Of a stretch of 64,000 bases of DNA, positions 8,930-17,246 are shown piece by piece. The number at the start of each line of letters is the position of its first letter. Within the stretch, counting starts at the first letter, position 1. The translations under genes were made by a program, and so were the position numbers. Source of the stretch: Methylobacteriaceae bacterium (lineage in GTDB: Bacteria; Pseudomonadota; Alphaproteobacteria; Rhizobiales; Beijerinckiaceae). The notes beneath the pieces are model-generated. The model was not told the origin of the DNA and did not search any database. It saw only the letters and a list, made by a program, of their open reading frames with translations. The stretch covers positions 485,001 to 549,000 of the forward strand of contig JACKJC010000001.1 of NCBI GenBank assembly GCA_020638195.1, given 5' to 3'.

Positions 8930-9466
8930 GTGAGCCGGCAACTTTCGGCCGAAGAAATCGAGCTTTGGCGCGCGGTGACGGCAACGGTCCGCCCTCGCGA
9001 TCCGCGCAAATTGGCCGCGGCTCGGCCGCAGGCGGAGCAAAAGCCAGTTCCGAAAGCTGAACACCGTGTACTCGTCGAAACGCCAGTCAAAATGAAGCCG
9101 GTGTTGCGGCCACTCGGCTTGATCGATAGGCGCCAGCAAAGGGAACTCTCGAAAGGACGCCTTGAAATCGACGCCCGGATCGATCTCCACGGTCGGCGCG
9201 TCGCCGACGCGCATCAGGCGGTCAACGAATTCCTGCAGCGTGCGCAAGGCGAGGGAGCGCGCGTCGTGCTGATCGTGACCGGCAAGGGCGGCGCGCGGCC
9301 CGGTGTCGGCGCGGCGTATAGCGACGGTGAAATCGGCATATTGCGTCGCCAGGCGCCGCTGTGGCTGGCCGACCCTCGATTGCGCCATGTCGTCGCCGCC
9401 TTCGGCGAGGCTGCTCCTGCGCACGGCGGCGCAGGCGCGCTTTATGTGCGTCTGAGACGGCGCTGA
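8930..9466 (+). CDS. Smr domain protein
   Basis: Small MutS-related (Smr) domain protein; the domain is a nuclease fold known from MutS2 and free-standing Smr proteins. The C-terminal domain shows RIDLHGRRVADAH and VTGKGGARPGVG, the LDLHG and TGKG signatures. The first 80 or so residues are polar and proline/lysine-rich without a recognisable fold. The GTG at 8930 has GGAG nine bases upstream and follows mltA with almost no gap; a longer frame would overlap mltA. 178 residues. Its cellular target cannot be told from the sequence. Confidence 0.88.
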   Translation: MSRQLSAEEIELWRAVTATVRPRDPRKLAAARPQAEQKPVPKAEHRVLVETPVKMKPVLRPLGLIDRRQQRELSKGRLEIDARIDLHGRRVADAHQAVNEFLQRAQGEGARVVLIVTGKGGARPGVGAAYSDGEIGILRRQAPLWLADPRLRHVVAAFGEAAPAHGGAGALYVRLRRR

Positions 9467-9475
9467 GGCCGGACC

Positions 9476-9850
9476 ATGACGCCACTGGGCGCGAAATTGA
9501 GAGAGATGCGCGCCGAGCGTGGCGTGACGCTCAAGCACATGGCGCACGCGATCGGTGTTTCTCCGGCTTACCTGTCCGCGCTCGAGCATGGAAAGCGGGG
9601 CGCTCCGACCTGGTTCCTCGTCCAGCGCATTATCGTCTATTTCAACATCATCTGGGACGATGCCGAAGAACTCTGCCGCCTCGCGCAATCGTCTGACCCG
9701 AGGATCAAGATCGATACCTCCGGCGCGATCCCGGAGGCAACGGGCTTTGCGAACATGCTGGCGCGCTCGATCGCCGACCTCGACGAAGCAGATTTCGCCA
9801 TGATGACGAAGATTGTCGAAGAGGCGCAGGCGCGCAAGGCAAAGGATTGA
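9476..9850 (+). CDS. XRE-family HTH transcriptional regulator
   Basis: A 124-residue helix-turn-helix protein. The HTH_3 domain lies at about residues 5-60 (LREMRAERGVTLKHMAHAIG, then VSPAYLSALEHGKRG). The remainder is a short helical tail (FANMLARSIADLDEADFA). It starts 10 nt after the Smr gene and looks co-transcribed with mltA-smr. The same order occurs near the origin of many Hyphomicrobiales as far as I recall, so a role in local control is possible but not shown. Confidence 0.9.
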   Translation: MTPLGAKLREMRAERGVTLKHMAHAIGVSPAYLSALEHGKRGAPTWFLVQRIIVYFNIIWDDAEELCRLAQSSDPRIKIDTSGAIPEATGFANMLARSIADLDEADFAMMTKIVEEAQARKAKD

Positions 9851-9899
9851 TCTGGTCCGGACCGAGCCCTACAAGGTCCGCGATCAGGAGTGCTCCCGG

Positions 9900-10898
9900 A
9901 TGACTGCAGACGCTATTTATGACGTTGTCGCGATCGGCAATGCGATTGTCGATGTGATCTCCAGGGCCGAAGACGATTTTCTCGTCGGTCACGGACTTCA
10001 CAAGGGCGGCATGATGCTGATCGACGAAGCCAAGTCCTCCGCATTGTATGAAGCCATGAGTGCGGCGACCGTCATGTCGGGCGGGTCTGCGGCGAATACG
10101 ATGGTCGGTCTGGCGAGCCTCGGCGGAAAAGCCGCCTTTATCGGCAAAGTCCGCGATGACGAATCCGGCCATGCTTTCCGCCATGACATTCAGGCCTCGG
10201 GCGTGCATTTCTCGACACCCGCCGCGACCGATGGCGCGGCGACCGCGCGTTGTCTCGTGCTGGTGACGCCGGATGGCGAACGCACCATGTCGACGTATCT
10301 CGGGGCGTGCGTCGCCCTTGGGCCGGAGGATATCGACGAGCAATTGATCGCGCGCGCGCGCATCTTCTACTTCGAAGGCTATCTGTGGGATCCGCCGCGC
10401 GCGAAAGAGGCTTTCCGCCGCGCCGCGCTCGCAGCGCGCGCCGCCAAGCGCAAGATTGCGCTGACCTTGTCGGATTCCTTTTGCGTCGACCGCTATCGCG
10501 ACGAGTTTCTCGATCTGATCCGCACCGGGCTCGTCGATATTCTTTTTGCCAACGAGAGCGAACTCCATGCGCTCTATCAGACCGCGGATTTCGATACCGC
10601 GATCCAGGCGCTTTGCGCGGAGAAGACGCTGGCGTTCGTTACGCGTTCTGCATCCGGGTGCGTGATTGTCGATCACGGCGCGGTCCAGACAGCGCCGGCT
10701 GCGCCGATCGAACGGCTTGTGGACACGACCGGCGCCGGCGATCTGTTCGCGGCCGGTGTCCTCTACGGACTCGCGCGCAAGTTTCCGCTCCAACGTTGCG
10801 CGGCCATTGGCGCGCTCGCCGCCGCCGAGATCATCCAACACTATGGCGCGCGGCCCGAGCAGACCCTGTCGGAATTGATCGCGCAAGCGCCGGTCTGA
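9900..10898 (+). CDS. PfkB-family carbohydrate kinase (adenosine kinase-like)
   Basis: Ribokinase/PfkB family sugar or nucleoside kinase, often annotated as adenosine kinase at this locus. Visible motifs: YDVVAIGNAIVDV at the start, the GGSAANTMVGLASLGGKAAFIGKV N-terminal signature region, and the C-terminal anion-hole DTTGAGDLFAAG with the catalytic aspartate. The ATG at 9900 is preceded by AGGAG and gives 332 residues. It ends 12 nt before convergent dnaA. Substrate is inferred from context only. Confidence 0.88.
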   Translation: MTADAIYDVVAIGNAIVDVISRAEDDFLVGHGLHKGGMMLIDEAKSSALYEAMSAATVMSGGSAANTMVGLASLGGKAAFIGKVRDDESGHAFRHDIQASGVHFSTPAATDGAATARCLVLVTPDGERTMSTYLGACVALGPEDIDEQLIARARIFYFEGYLWDPPRAKEAFRRAALAARAAKRKIALTLSDSFCVDRYRDEFLDLIRTGLVDILFANESELHALYQTADFDTAIQALCAEKTLAFVTRSASGCVIVDHGAVQTAPAAPIERLVDTTGAGDLFAAGVLYGLARKFPLQRCAAIGALAAAEIIQHYGARPEQTLSELIAQAPV

Positions 10899-10910
10899 CC
10901 AGACGCGCGT

Positions 10911-12341
10911 TCAGATCTCGGTTAGCATGCGCTTGAGATAGTCGATATCCTGCGCCAGGCCATGATCGGTCGACGAGAGCCCTTCGATCTTGCGCACGGC
11001 GTGCAACACCGTCGTATGGTCGCGTCCACCGAAACGGCGGCCGATCTCGGGCAGGGATCGAGGCGTCAGGACCTTCGAAAGAAACATCGCGATCTGTCTC
11101 GGCCGTACGACCGAAGCGGTGCGGCGTGACGAAAGCAGGTCGGCGCGTGTCACGTTATAATGGTTCGCGACCAGCTTCTGAATGTCTTCGATCTTGACCT
11201 TCTTCGGATCGCGGGTCCGCACGAGATCGCGGATCGCAGTTTCCGCGACCTCGATCGTCAAAGGCGCGCCGCTGAGTGTCACGCGCGCGAGCAAACGATT
11301 AACGGCGCCTTCGAGATCGCGTCCATTGCTGTCGATCACCTGCGCGACATAGTCGACGACATTGGCCGGCACTTCGAAACCGGGTTGCCTTTGCTGCGCG
11401 ATCGCGATGCGCGACGCGAGAATCGCACGTCGCAATTCGATGTCGAGCGGACCAAGTTCGAGGCTGACTCCTCCCATTAATCTGGATCGGACGCGTTCGT
11501 CGAGATTGTCGAGTTCGCTTGGCTGGCGGTCTGCGGCCACGACAACCTGACGGCCGGAATCCAGCATCGAATTCAGAACATGGCCGAACTCGTGCGGAAT
11601 GACTTTTCCGTTGAGGAATTGCACATCGTCCACGACGAGAAGATCGATCGCCCGAAGTTGCTCCTTGAAGGCAAGCGTCGTCTGCGTCTTCAGCGAGGCA
11701 GCGAAGCCATACATGAATTTCTCTGCTGTCAGGTACAGAACATTTCGGCCGCTCGATGCGACGGATTGCGCGATCGATTGCACGAGATGCGTTTTGCCGA
11801 GACCGACATTCGCGTGGATATAAAGAGGATTGTATTCGATATGGTCGCCCACTTTCGAAGAGGCGACTCGCGTGGCGGCCTTGTGCGGCATCGCATTGGA
11901 CGGGCCAACGAGAAATGTGTCGAATGTCATGCGCTGATCGAGCGGCGATCCGATGAAGCGTTGGCCTTCGCCGACTTCTTCAGTCTTGTTGGGGCGCTTG
12001 GTGGCTGCAAGCGTTCCGGGGCCGCCACTATCCGTTGCCTTGGTAAGGGCAAGCTTTGTCATGCGATTGTCGTCGTTCTCGGAAGTTGCGGGAGTTCGCA
12101 TCGACGAGCGGATTCGAATGACGACTTCGACGAGTTCGGGCCTGTCAGCCGCAATCGCATTCTTGATGTTCTCGTGGAAGTGGCGCTGTATCCAGCTCTT
12201 CAAGAAGGTCGTGGGAACGGACAGATAGACGACGCTCGCATGCACGGCGTCGAGTTCGACTCGACCAAACCAAGAATCGAACTTCGCGTCGCCGAGTTCG
12301 GCGCGCAATCGCTTGCAGACGCGTTTCCACCAATCGTCCAT
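10911..12341 (-). CDS. dnaA: Chromosomal replication initiator DnaA
   Basis: AAA+ initiator that binds DnaA boxes and melts the origin. Domain I is at the N-terminus (WWKRVCKRLRAELGD), followed by a linker. The ATPase domain carries Walker A GLGKTH and Walker B LLVVDDVQF, and the C-terminal DNA-binding domain ends with GGRDHTTVLHAVRKI. Two adjacent ATGs at 12344 and 12341 follow AAGGA and match the family N-terminus; the ATG at 12401 would add 20 residues and lacks a Shine-Dalgarno. About 476 residues. It lies some 7 kb from the hemE-side origin candidate, behind a long non-coding leader. Confidence 0.97.
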   Translation of the reverse strand: MDDWWKRVCKRLRAELGDAKFDSWFGRVELDAVHASVVYLSVPTTFLKSWIQRHFHENIKNAIAADRPELVEVVIRIRSSMRTPATSENDDNRMTKLALTKATDSGGPGTLAATKRPNKTEEVGEGQRFIGSPLDQRMTFDTFLVGPSNAMPHKAATRVASSKVGDHIEYNPLYIHANVGLGKTHLVQSIAQSVASSGRNVLYLTAEKFMYGFAASLKTQTTLAFKEQLRAIDLLVVDDVQFLNGKVIPHEFGHVLNSMLDSGRQVVVAADRQPSELDNLDERVRSRLMGGVSLELGPLDIELRRAILASRIAIAQQRQPGFEVPANVVDYVAQVIDSNGRDLEGAVNRLLARVTLSGAPLTIEVAETAIRDLVRTRDPKKVKIEDIQKLVANHYNVTRADLLSSRRTASVVRPRQIAMFLSKVLTPRSLPEIGRRFGGRDHTTVLHAVRKIEGLSSTDHGLAQDIDYLKRMLTEI

Positions 12342-12401
12342 CATACGGTCCTTCGATTCGGTGAAAAGTACGCGGGAAGCGCCCGAAACAGATTTGTTCA
12401 T

Positions 12402-13136
12402 TGTTGTTGTCCGGTCTTGCGGTCATAGAAATAGCGTCGAACGCCACATGCAAGCGGCGAACGTTCGCAACCGCGCTCCTGACGGAGTGCGGCAGATGTC
12501 TTGATTAGTAAGAGAGAATGCTAACTTCGATCGGAGCGATCGCAGACGCAGGGAACGCTGTAAAGGGAACGCACAGAACCCACACTAGAACGCGTCGTGG
12601 ATTCCCGGATGTCGATATCGCTGGCCTGCGTCTTTTTGATTTCGTTTCGCACTTGTCCGCCCCTTCATGCGACAAACGAGACGCTTGCCGCACTATCCGC
12701 CCAAACACATCGCAACGAACAGCATGCAAACTCGTCGCGCCGCGATAAGCGTCGAAAATTGGGTTTGCAGCAGGTCCGGAACGCGATGTCTCAATCGATC
12801 GCCTCACTGAAATTGACGATACCCATCGCTCTCTTCGGCGCCAATCCGTCGGGTCACGAATCTTTCACATGTGTACCGATGCGAATTCTGATTCCATGAA
12901 ATTGATATCGCTAACGAGCTGATTCCTGACGTTCTGTCTGGACCCTTCTCGGTCTTCGAGATGAGCTCCCGTCTTCGCGCCAAGGCGTGAACGTGAGTCG
13001 AAAAACACGAGTCAAGAGCGCTCGAAAAACCATGCACAGCGCCTTTGACGACAACGCATTGAATCGCTGTGCAATCGCATGCGCGCCTGCTCTCGGGCCC
13101 ACTAATAAATTATTAATGTGTCGTTCGCCGCGCGCG
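12402..13136. promoter_or_regulatory. Long non-coding dnaA upstream region with GANTC cluster
   Basis: About 735 bp without a credible gene between dnaA and the rpsT terminator; short frames here lack family features. It should hold the dnaA promoter. Seven GANTC (CcrM methylation) sites are visible: 12600, 12858, 12890, 12921, 12995, 13009 and 13061, the last six within 208 bp. Just before the terminator is an AT-only palindrome TAATAA-A-TTATTA (13103-13115). I found no near-perfect TTATCCACA box. In Caulobacter, dnaA transcription responds to GANTC methylation; the same here is inference. Confidence 0.5.
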
Positions 13137-13168
13137 AAAAAAAAAGAGCCGGACAAACGGCCGGCTCT
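13137..13168 (-). terminator. Intrinsic terminator of rpsT
   Basis: Read on the minus strand, a perfect 8-bp stem (AGAGCCGG 13145-13152 with CCGGCTCT 13161-13168, loop of 8) is followed by nine U residues (the A run at 13137-13145 on the plus strand). It lies 26 nt past the rpsT stop, a textbook Rho-independent terminator. Confidence 0.93.
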
Positions 13169-13193
13169 CTCGTCATTCGAATGATCGATGCGA

Positions 13194-13460
13194 TCAGTTT
13201 GCCATCGCCTTCACGCGCGCGGTGAGACGCGACACTTTCCGGGAGGCGGTGTTCTTGTGAACGATGCCCTTCTGCGCGGCGCGCATGACGAGCGGGGCGG
13301 CTGAGGAAAGAGCCTCGGTCGCGGCGCCCTGGTCCCCGCTGGCGATCGCTTCCTCGACCTTGCGCAGATAGGTGCGCATCTGGCCGCGGCGCGCGCGGCG
13401 CACCGCCGTGCGGCGGGCAATCTTGCGAACGGCCTTTTTGGCCGAACTGGTGTTAGCCAT
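13194..13460 (-). CDS. rpsT: 30S ribosomal protein S20
   Basis: Primary binding protein of the 16S rRNA 5' domain in the small subunit. 88 residues, basic and helical, with the family N-terminus MANTSSAKKAVRKIARR and the ending SRLTARVKAMAN. It is monocistronic by appearance: a hairpin separates it from the upstream crotonase gene and a strong terminator follows. The position next to dnaA is common in alphaproteobacteria. Confidence 0.98.
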   Translation of the reverse strand: MANTSSAKKAVRKIARRTAVRRARRGQMRTYLRKVEEAIASGDQGAATEALSSAAPLVMRAAQKGIVHKNTASRKVSRLTARVKAMAN

Positions 13461-13513
13461 GGTCTGATCCCTTCACGCGGCCGAGCCGGCCACGCCGATT
13501 TCCAAATAATGGA

Positions 13514-13539
13514 GCCCGGCTCTGACGGGAGAGCCGGGC
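13514..13539. terminator. Strong hairpin between crotonase gene and rpsT
   Basis: A perfect 10-bp inverted repeat, GCCCGGCTCT (13514-13523) and AGAGCCGGGC (13530-13539), loop of six. It sits 53 nt past the crotonase stop on the minus strand. No U tract follows, so it could be a weak or Rho-assisted terminator, an RNA 3'-end stabiliser, or part of the rpsT leader. Confidence 0.45.
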
Positions 13540-13591
13540 GACGGCGGTTTCATATGCAGAAAGCGGCCCCGCGTCAACGCCCACGTGAAAT

Positions 13592-14365
13592 CTAGCGGTT
13601 CTTGAACTGCGGGGCGCGCTTTTCGGCGAAGGCGGACATGCCTTCCTTCTTGTCCTCCAGCGCGAACATGGAATGGAAGACCCGCCGCTCGAAACGGATG
13701 CCCTCGGTCAGGGTCGTCTCGTAGCTTCGGTTGACCGTCTCCTTGGTCATCATCACGGTCGGCCGCGAGAAGCCCGCGATCGTCTGCGCCGTCTTGATCG
13801 CCTCGGCGACCAGATCGTCGGCCGGAACGATGCGCGAAACGAGGCCCGAGCGCTCGGCTTCGGCCGCATCCATCATCCGGCCGGTCAGGCACATTTCCAT
13901 AGCCTTGGACTTGCCGACGAAGCGGGTCAGGCGCTGCGTGCCGCCGACGCCCGGCATGACGCCGAGTTTGATCTCGGGCTGCCCGAACTTGGCCGTATCG
14001 GCCGCCAGGATAAAATCGCACATCATGGCCAACTCACAACCGCCACCGAGCGCGAAGCCCGCCACCGCTGCGATGATCGGCTTGCGGATGCGGGTGACGC
14101 CCTCCCAGGAAGCGATGAAATCCGCAAGATAGGCGTCCATGAAGCTCTTCGGCAGCATTTCCTTGATGTCGGCGCCTGCAGCGAACGCCTTGGCGGAGCC
14201 TGTGATCACCATGCAACCGATGTCGTCCGCCTTGTCGAAGGCGGTGAGCGCGATGTTGAGTTCGTCGATCAGTTCGGAATTGAGCGCGTTCAGGGCTTGC
14301 GGGCGATTGAGCCTGACAAGTCCTACGCCGCCGTGCGTTTCGACAATGATATTGGAATAGGTCAA
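13592..14365 (-). CDS. Enoyl-CoA hydratase (crotonase family)
   Basis: Hydrates trans-2-enoyl-CoA in fatty-acid beta-oxidation. 257 residues, standard length. The oxyanion-hole segments AFAAGADIKEM and FALGGGCELAMMCD are present. The two catalytic glutamates are in GGGCEL and QPEIKLGVMPGVGGTQRL, the arrangement of a true hydratase. It stands between rpsT and cysK on the same strand without clear coupling. Exact chain-length preference cannot be read from the sequence. Confidence 0.93.
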   Translation of the reverse strand: MTYSNIIVETHGGVGLVRLNRPQALNALNSELIDELNIALTAFDKADDIGCMVITGSAKAFAAGADIKEMLPKSFMDAYLADFIASWEGVTRIRKPIIAAVAGFALGGGCELAMMCDFILAADTAKFGQPEIKLGVMPGVGGTQRLTRFVGKSKAMEMCLTGRMMDAAEAERSGLVSRIVPADDLVAEAIKTAQTIAGFSRPTVMMTKETVNRSYETTLTEGIRFERRVFHSMFALEDKKEGMSAFAEKRAPQFKNR

Positions 14366-14420
14366 GGGCGCGCCTCCGAAATTGGCCGACGACGCTCTGC
14401 GTCGCCGGCTCCGGGCGTCC

Positions 14421-15392
14421 TTATAGCCCGTCGAACAGCGCCGTCGACAGGTAGCGTTCCGCGAAGGAGGGGATGATCAGGACGATATTTTTTCCCGCCA
14501 TGTCGGGCCGAGACCCGATTTCCACGGCCGCAGCGATTGCGGCGCCCGAGGAAATGCCGACCGGTACGCCTTCCAGGCGGGAGACCAGACGCGCATAGTC
14601 GAAAGCGGCCTGGTTTCCGACCTTGACGACCTCGTCGATCACCGACCGGTCGAGAACCGGCGGCACGAAACCCGCGCCGATCCCTTGGATCTTGTGAGGA
14701 CCGGGCTGACCGCCTGAGAGCACCGGCGAGTCCTCCGGCTCGACCGCCGCGATGCGGACACCGGGATTCCGAGACTTCAGGACTTGGCCGACGCCGGTGA
14801 TCGTGCCGCCCGTGCCGACGCCGGACACAAAGACGTCGACCTTGCCATTCGTATCGTTCCAGATCTCCTCGGCGGTCGTGCGGCGGTGAATGTCGGGATT
14901 GGCCGGATTCTCGAACTGCTGCGGGATCACAGCATCCGGGATGGTATTTGCAAGTTCTTCAGCCTTGCCGATTGCGCCCTTCATGCCCTGCGCTGCAGGG
15001 GTGAGTTCGAGCTCCGCGCCCAGGAGAGCGAGCATTTTCCTACGCTCGATCGACATCGACTCGGGCATGACGAGGATCAGGCGATAGCCTCTTGCCGCGG
15101 CGACGAAAGCCAGCGCGATGCCCGTATTGCCGGAAGTCGGCTCGATTAGCGTCGTCTTGCCGGGCGCAATCTTCCCCTGCGCTTCCATCGCAGCGATCAT
15201 GTTGAAGCCGATACGGTCTTTCACGCTGGCCAGAGGATTGAAAAATTCTAGCTTTGCCAGCAGGTTGGCCTTGACCCCCTTCTCCCTGGCGAGCCGGTCG
15301 AGCCGCACCAGAGGCGTATCGCCGATCGTGTCGATGATCGTATCGTAGATCTTGCCGCGTCCCGGCCGGCGCCCGCTCTCAGTCTGGCTCAT
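14421..15392 (-). CDS. cysK: Cysteine synthase A (O-acetylserine sulfhydrylase)
   Basis: PLP enzyme that makes cysteine from O-acetylserine and sulfide. 323 residues. The PLP lysine lies in ASVKDRIGFNMI, the substrate loop is TSGNTGIALAF, and the phosphate-binding glycine loop is GVGTGGTITGVG. The C-terminal SSGAAIAAA segment is intact. The ATG at 15392 fits the family. 122 nt separate it from dut upstream. Confidence 0.96.
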   Translation of the reverse strand: MSQTESGRRPGRGKIYDTIIDTIGDTPLVRLDRLAREKGVKANLLAKLEFFNPLASVKDRIGFNMIAAMEAQGKIAPGKTTLIEPTSGNTGIALAFVAAARGYRLILVMPESMSIERRKMLALLGAELELTPAAQGMKGAIGKAEELANTIPDAVIPQQFENPANPDIHRRTTAEEIWNDTNGKVDVFVSGVGTGGTITGVGQVLKSRNPGVRIAAVEPEDSPVLSGGQPGPHKIQGIGAGFVPPVLDRSVIDEVVKVGNQAAFDYARLVSRLEGVPVGISSGAAIAAAVEIGSRPDMAGKNIVLIIPSFAERYLSTALFDGL

Positions 15393-15514
15393 GCAGTTCC
15401 TCTCACGAAGGACGCCGATTCCGGTTCGGCTCCGATTGTTGTACGATTGAAGCTCGCAACCCTGTCCGGTTCAATGCCGTCGCGGGCAGAGATAGAGCAA
15501 CAATGATTTCCGGA

Positions 15515-15997
15515 TCAGGCTGGTGGCGACAATTTCGTTCCCGTTGATCCGAAACCACCCTCGCCGCGCCCGGTCTCGGAGAGTTGCGTCGCCAGTTGCA
15601 GCCGCGCCGTGACGACCGGCGCGACCACAAGCTGCGCAATACGCATGCCACGTTCCAGCCTGAAGGGCTGATCCCCGGCGTTGAACAGGAGCACCTTGAG
15701 TTCGCCGCGGTAATCGCTGTCGATCGTGCCCGGCGCGTTCAGGACAGTGACGCCGTGCTTCACGGCGAGCCCCGAGCGAGGTCTGACCTGCCCTTCGTAT
15801 CCGGGCGGCAGCTCTATGGCGAAGCCCGTCGGCGTGAGAAATCGCCCTCCGGGCGGGATTGCTATATCCGCGGCGGGTTCGATCGCGCAGATCAGATCGA
15901 GTCCAGCCGCTTGCTCGGACTGATAGGCCGGCGGCCCGAGATCATGCGCGTGCGGCAATCGAATGATCTGAACGACGATTTCGGTCGGATCGCTCAT
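15515..15997 (-). CDS. dut: Deoxyuridine 5'-triphosphate nucleotidohydrolase (dUTPase)
   Basis: Trimeric dUTPase that keeps uracil out of DNA and provides dUMP for dTMP synthesis. The ATG at 15997 overlaps the coaBC stop as ATGA and gives 160 residues. All conserved motifs can be seen, including GLDLICAI, RSGLAVKHG, APGTIDSDYRGELK, ERGMRIAQLV and the C-terminal GRGEGGFGSTG that closes the active site. coaBC-dut coupling is common in alphaproteobacteria. A longer upstream frame inside coaBC is a shadow. Confidence 0.97.
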   Translation of the reverse strand: MSDPTEIVVQIIRLPHAHDLGPPAYQSEQAAGLDLICAIEPAADIAIPPGGRFLTPTGFAIELPPGYEGQVRPRSGLAVKHGVTVLNAPGTIDSDYRGELKVLLFNAGDQPFRLERGMRIAQLVVAPVVTARLQLATQLSETGRGEGGFGSTGTKLSPPA

Positions 15998-17232
15998 TTC
16001 TTGGATTCCAGCCGGTCGGCGATCAAGGCTGCAATCCGGGCGGCGATTTCCGTTTTCGACGCCTGTGGCCAAGCCTCGGCGCTCGTCGCATCCACAATGA
16101 CGACACGATTGAGGTCGCCGCCGAAAATCGCCTGCTCGGCGCCAACGTCGTTGGCGACGATGAGATCGCATCTCTTTCGCGCAAGTTTTGACTGCGCGTT
16201 GGGCACGAGATTCTCCGTCTCGGCGGCGAAGCCGACGACAAGTCGTGGCCGGCCGGTCGCCATTTGGGAGATGGTGGCCAGAATGTCCGGATTTTCGACG
16301 AGTTCGATAACCGGTGGACCGCCGGGACCCTTCTTTGTTTTCTGCGCGCCTGCATTCTTCACCCGCCAGTCGGCGACAGCGGCTGCGGAAACGAAAATAT
16401 CTGCTGGCAAGGCGGACCTGACGCTCTCCAGCATTTCAACGGCGGATTCGACGCATTGAACCTTCACGCCTCGGGGAGCGGCCAGATCGACGGGGCCTGA
16501 GACGAGAATCGTGTCCGCGCCCGCTGCTGCAAGCGCTTCGGCAATGGCGTAACCCTGTTTACCGGACGACTTGTTGCTGATGTAGCGAACGGGATCGATC
16601 GGCTCACGCGTGGGGCCGGCGGTCACAATGGCCCGGCGGCCGGCAAGCGGTCGTGAGGACAGGACCGGCGCTGACGTCGCGCTATCCGAGATCAGATTTT
16701 CCAGAGCCGCGACGATCTCCAGCGGCTCGAGCATTCGCCCAGGACCGAATTCGCCGCAGGCCATCTCCCCGTCCGAAGGGCCGAGTATGACGCAGCCTGC
16801 CGAGCGCAGGGCGAGCAGATTTCGTTGCGTTGCCGGGTGCGTCCACATCCGTACGTTCATCGCCGGCGCGAAGATCGGCGTCTTGTCGGTGGCGAGCAGC
16901 AAGGTCGAGGCGAGATCGTCAGCGAGGCCATGCGCGGCTTTCGCCATGAGATCGGCGGTGGCCGGGGCGACCAGAAGCAGATCCGATGCGCGCGACAGCT
17001 GAATATGGCCCATCTCGGTCTCGTCGGTCAGCGAGAAGAGATCGTCGTAGACCTGCCGACCCGAAAGACTCGCGATCGAGAGCGGAGTGACGAACTGCTT
17101 TGCGGCTTTCGTCAGAACAGGCGTTACGGCCGCGCCGCGTTCCCGCAATCGTCTGATCAGATCGAGCGTCTTGTAGGCGGCGATGCCGCCGCTCACGATC
17201 AGTAGGACATGTTTGCCAGCGAGCTTGGACAT
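15994..17232 (-). CDS. coaBC: Bifunctional phosphopantothenoylcysteine decarboxylase / phosphopantothenate-cysteine ligase
   Basis: Catalyses two CoA steps: joining 4'-phosphopantothenate with cysteine (CoaB) and decarboxylating the product (CoaC). 412 residues from the ATG at 17232, which has GAGGAA upstream. The N-terminal flavin-binding CoaC part carries LLIVSGGIAAYK and the APAMNVRMW substrate motif. The C-terminal CoaB part has the NKSSGKQGYAIAEALA loop. It ends in a 4-nt overlap with dut and starts 14 nt after ubiB. Confidence 0.97.
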   Translation of the reverse strand: MSKLAGKHVLLIVSGGIAAYKTLDLIRRLRERGAAVTPVLTKAAKQFVTPLSIASLSGRQVYDDLFSLTDETEMGHIQLSRASDLLLVAPATADLMAKAAHGLADDLASTLLLATDKTPIFAPAMNVRMWTHPATQRNLLALRSAGCVILGPSDGEMACGEFGPGRMLEPLEIVAALENLISDSATSAPVLSSRPLAGRRAIVTAGPTREPIDPVRYISNKSSGKQGYAIAEALAAAGADTILVSGPVDLAAPRGVKVQCVESAVEMLESVRSALPADIFVSAAAVADWRVKNAGAQKTKKGPGGPPVIELVENPDILATISQMATGRPRLVVGFAAETENLVPNAQSKLARKRCDLIVANDVGAEQAIFGGDLNRVVIVDATSAEAWPQASKTEIAARIAALIADRLESKK

Positions 17233-17246
17233 TCGGGTTCCTCGCT

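Noticed and set aside
12402..13136. oriC directly upstream of dnaA
   Set aside because: No near-perfect DnaA box was found and neighbouring gene directions do not diverge here; the hemE/ppsR gap fits the known alphaproteobacterial origin better. Kept only as a secondary possibility.
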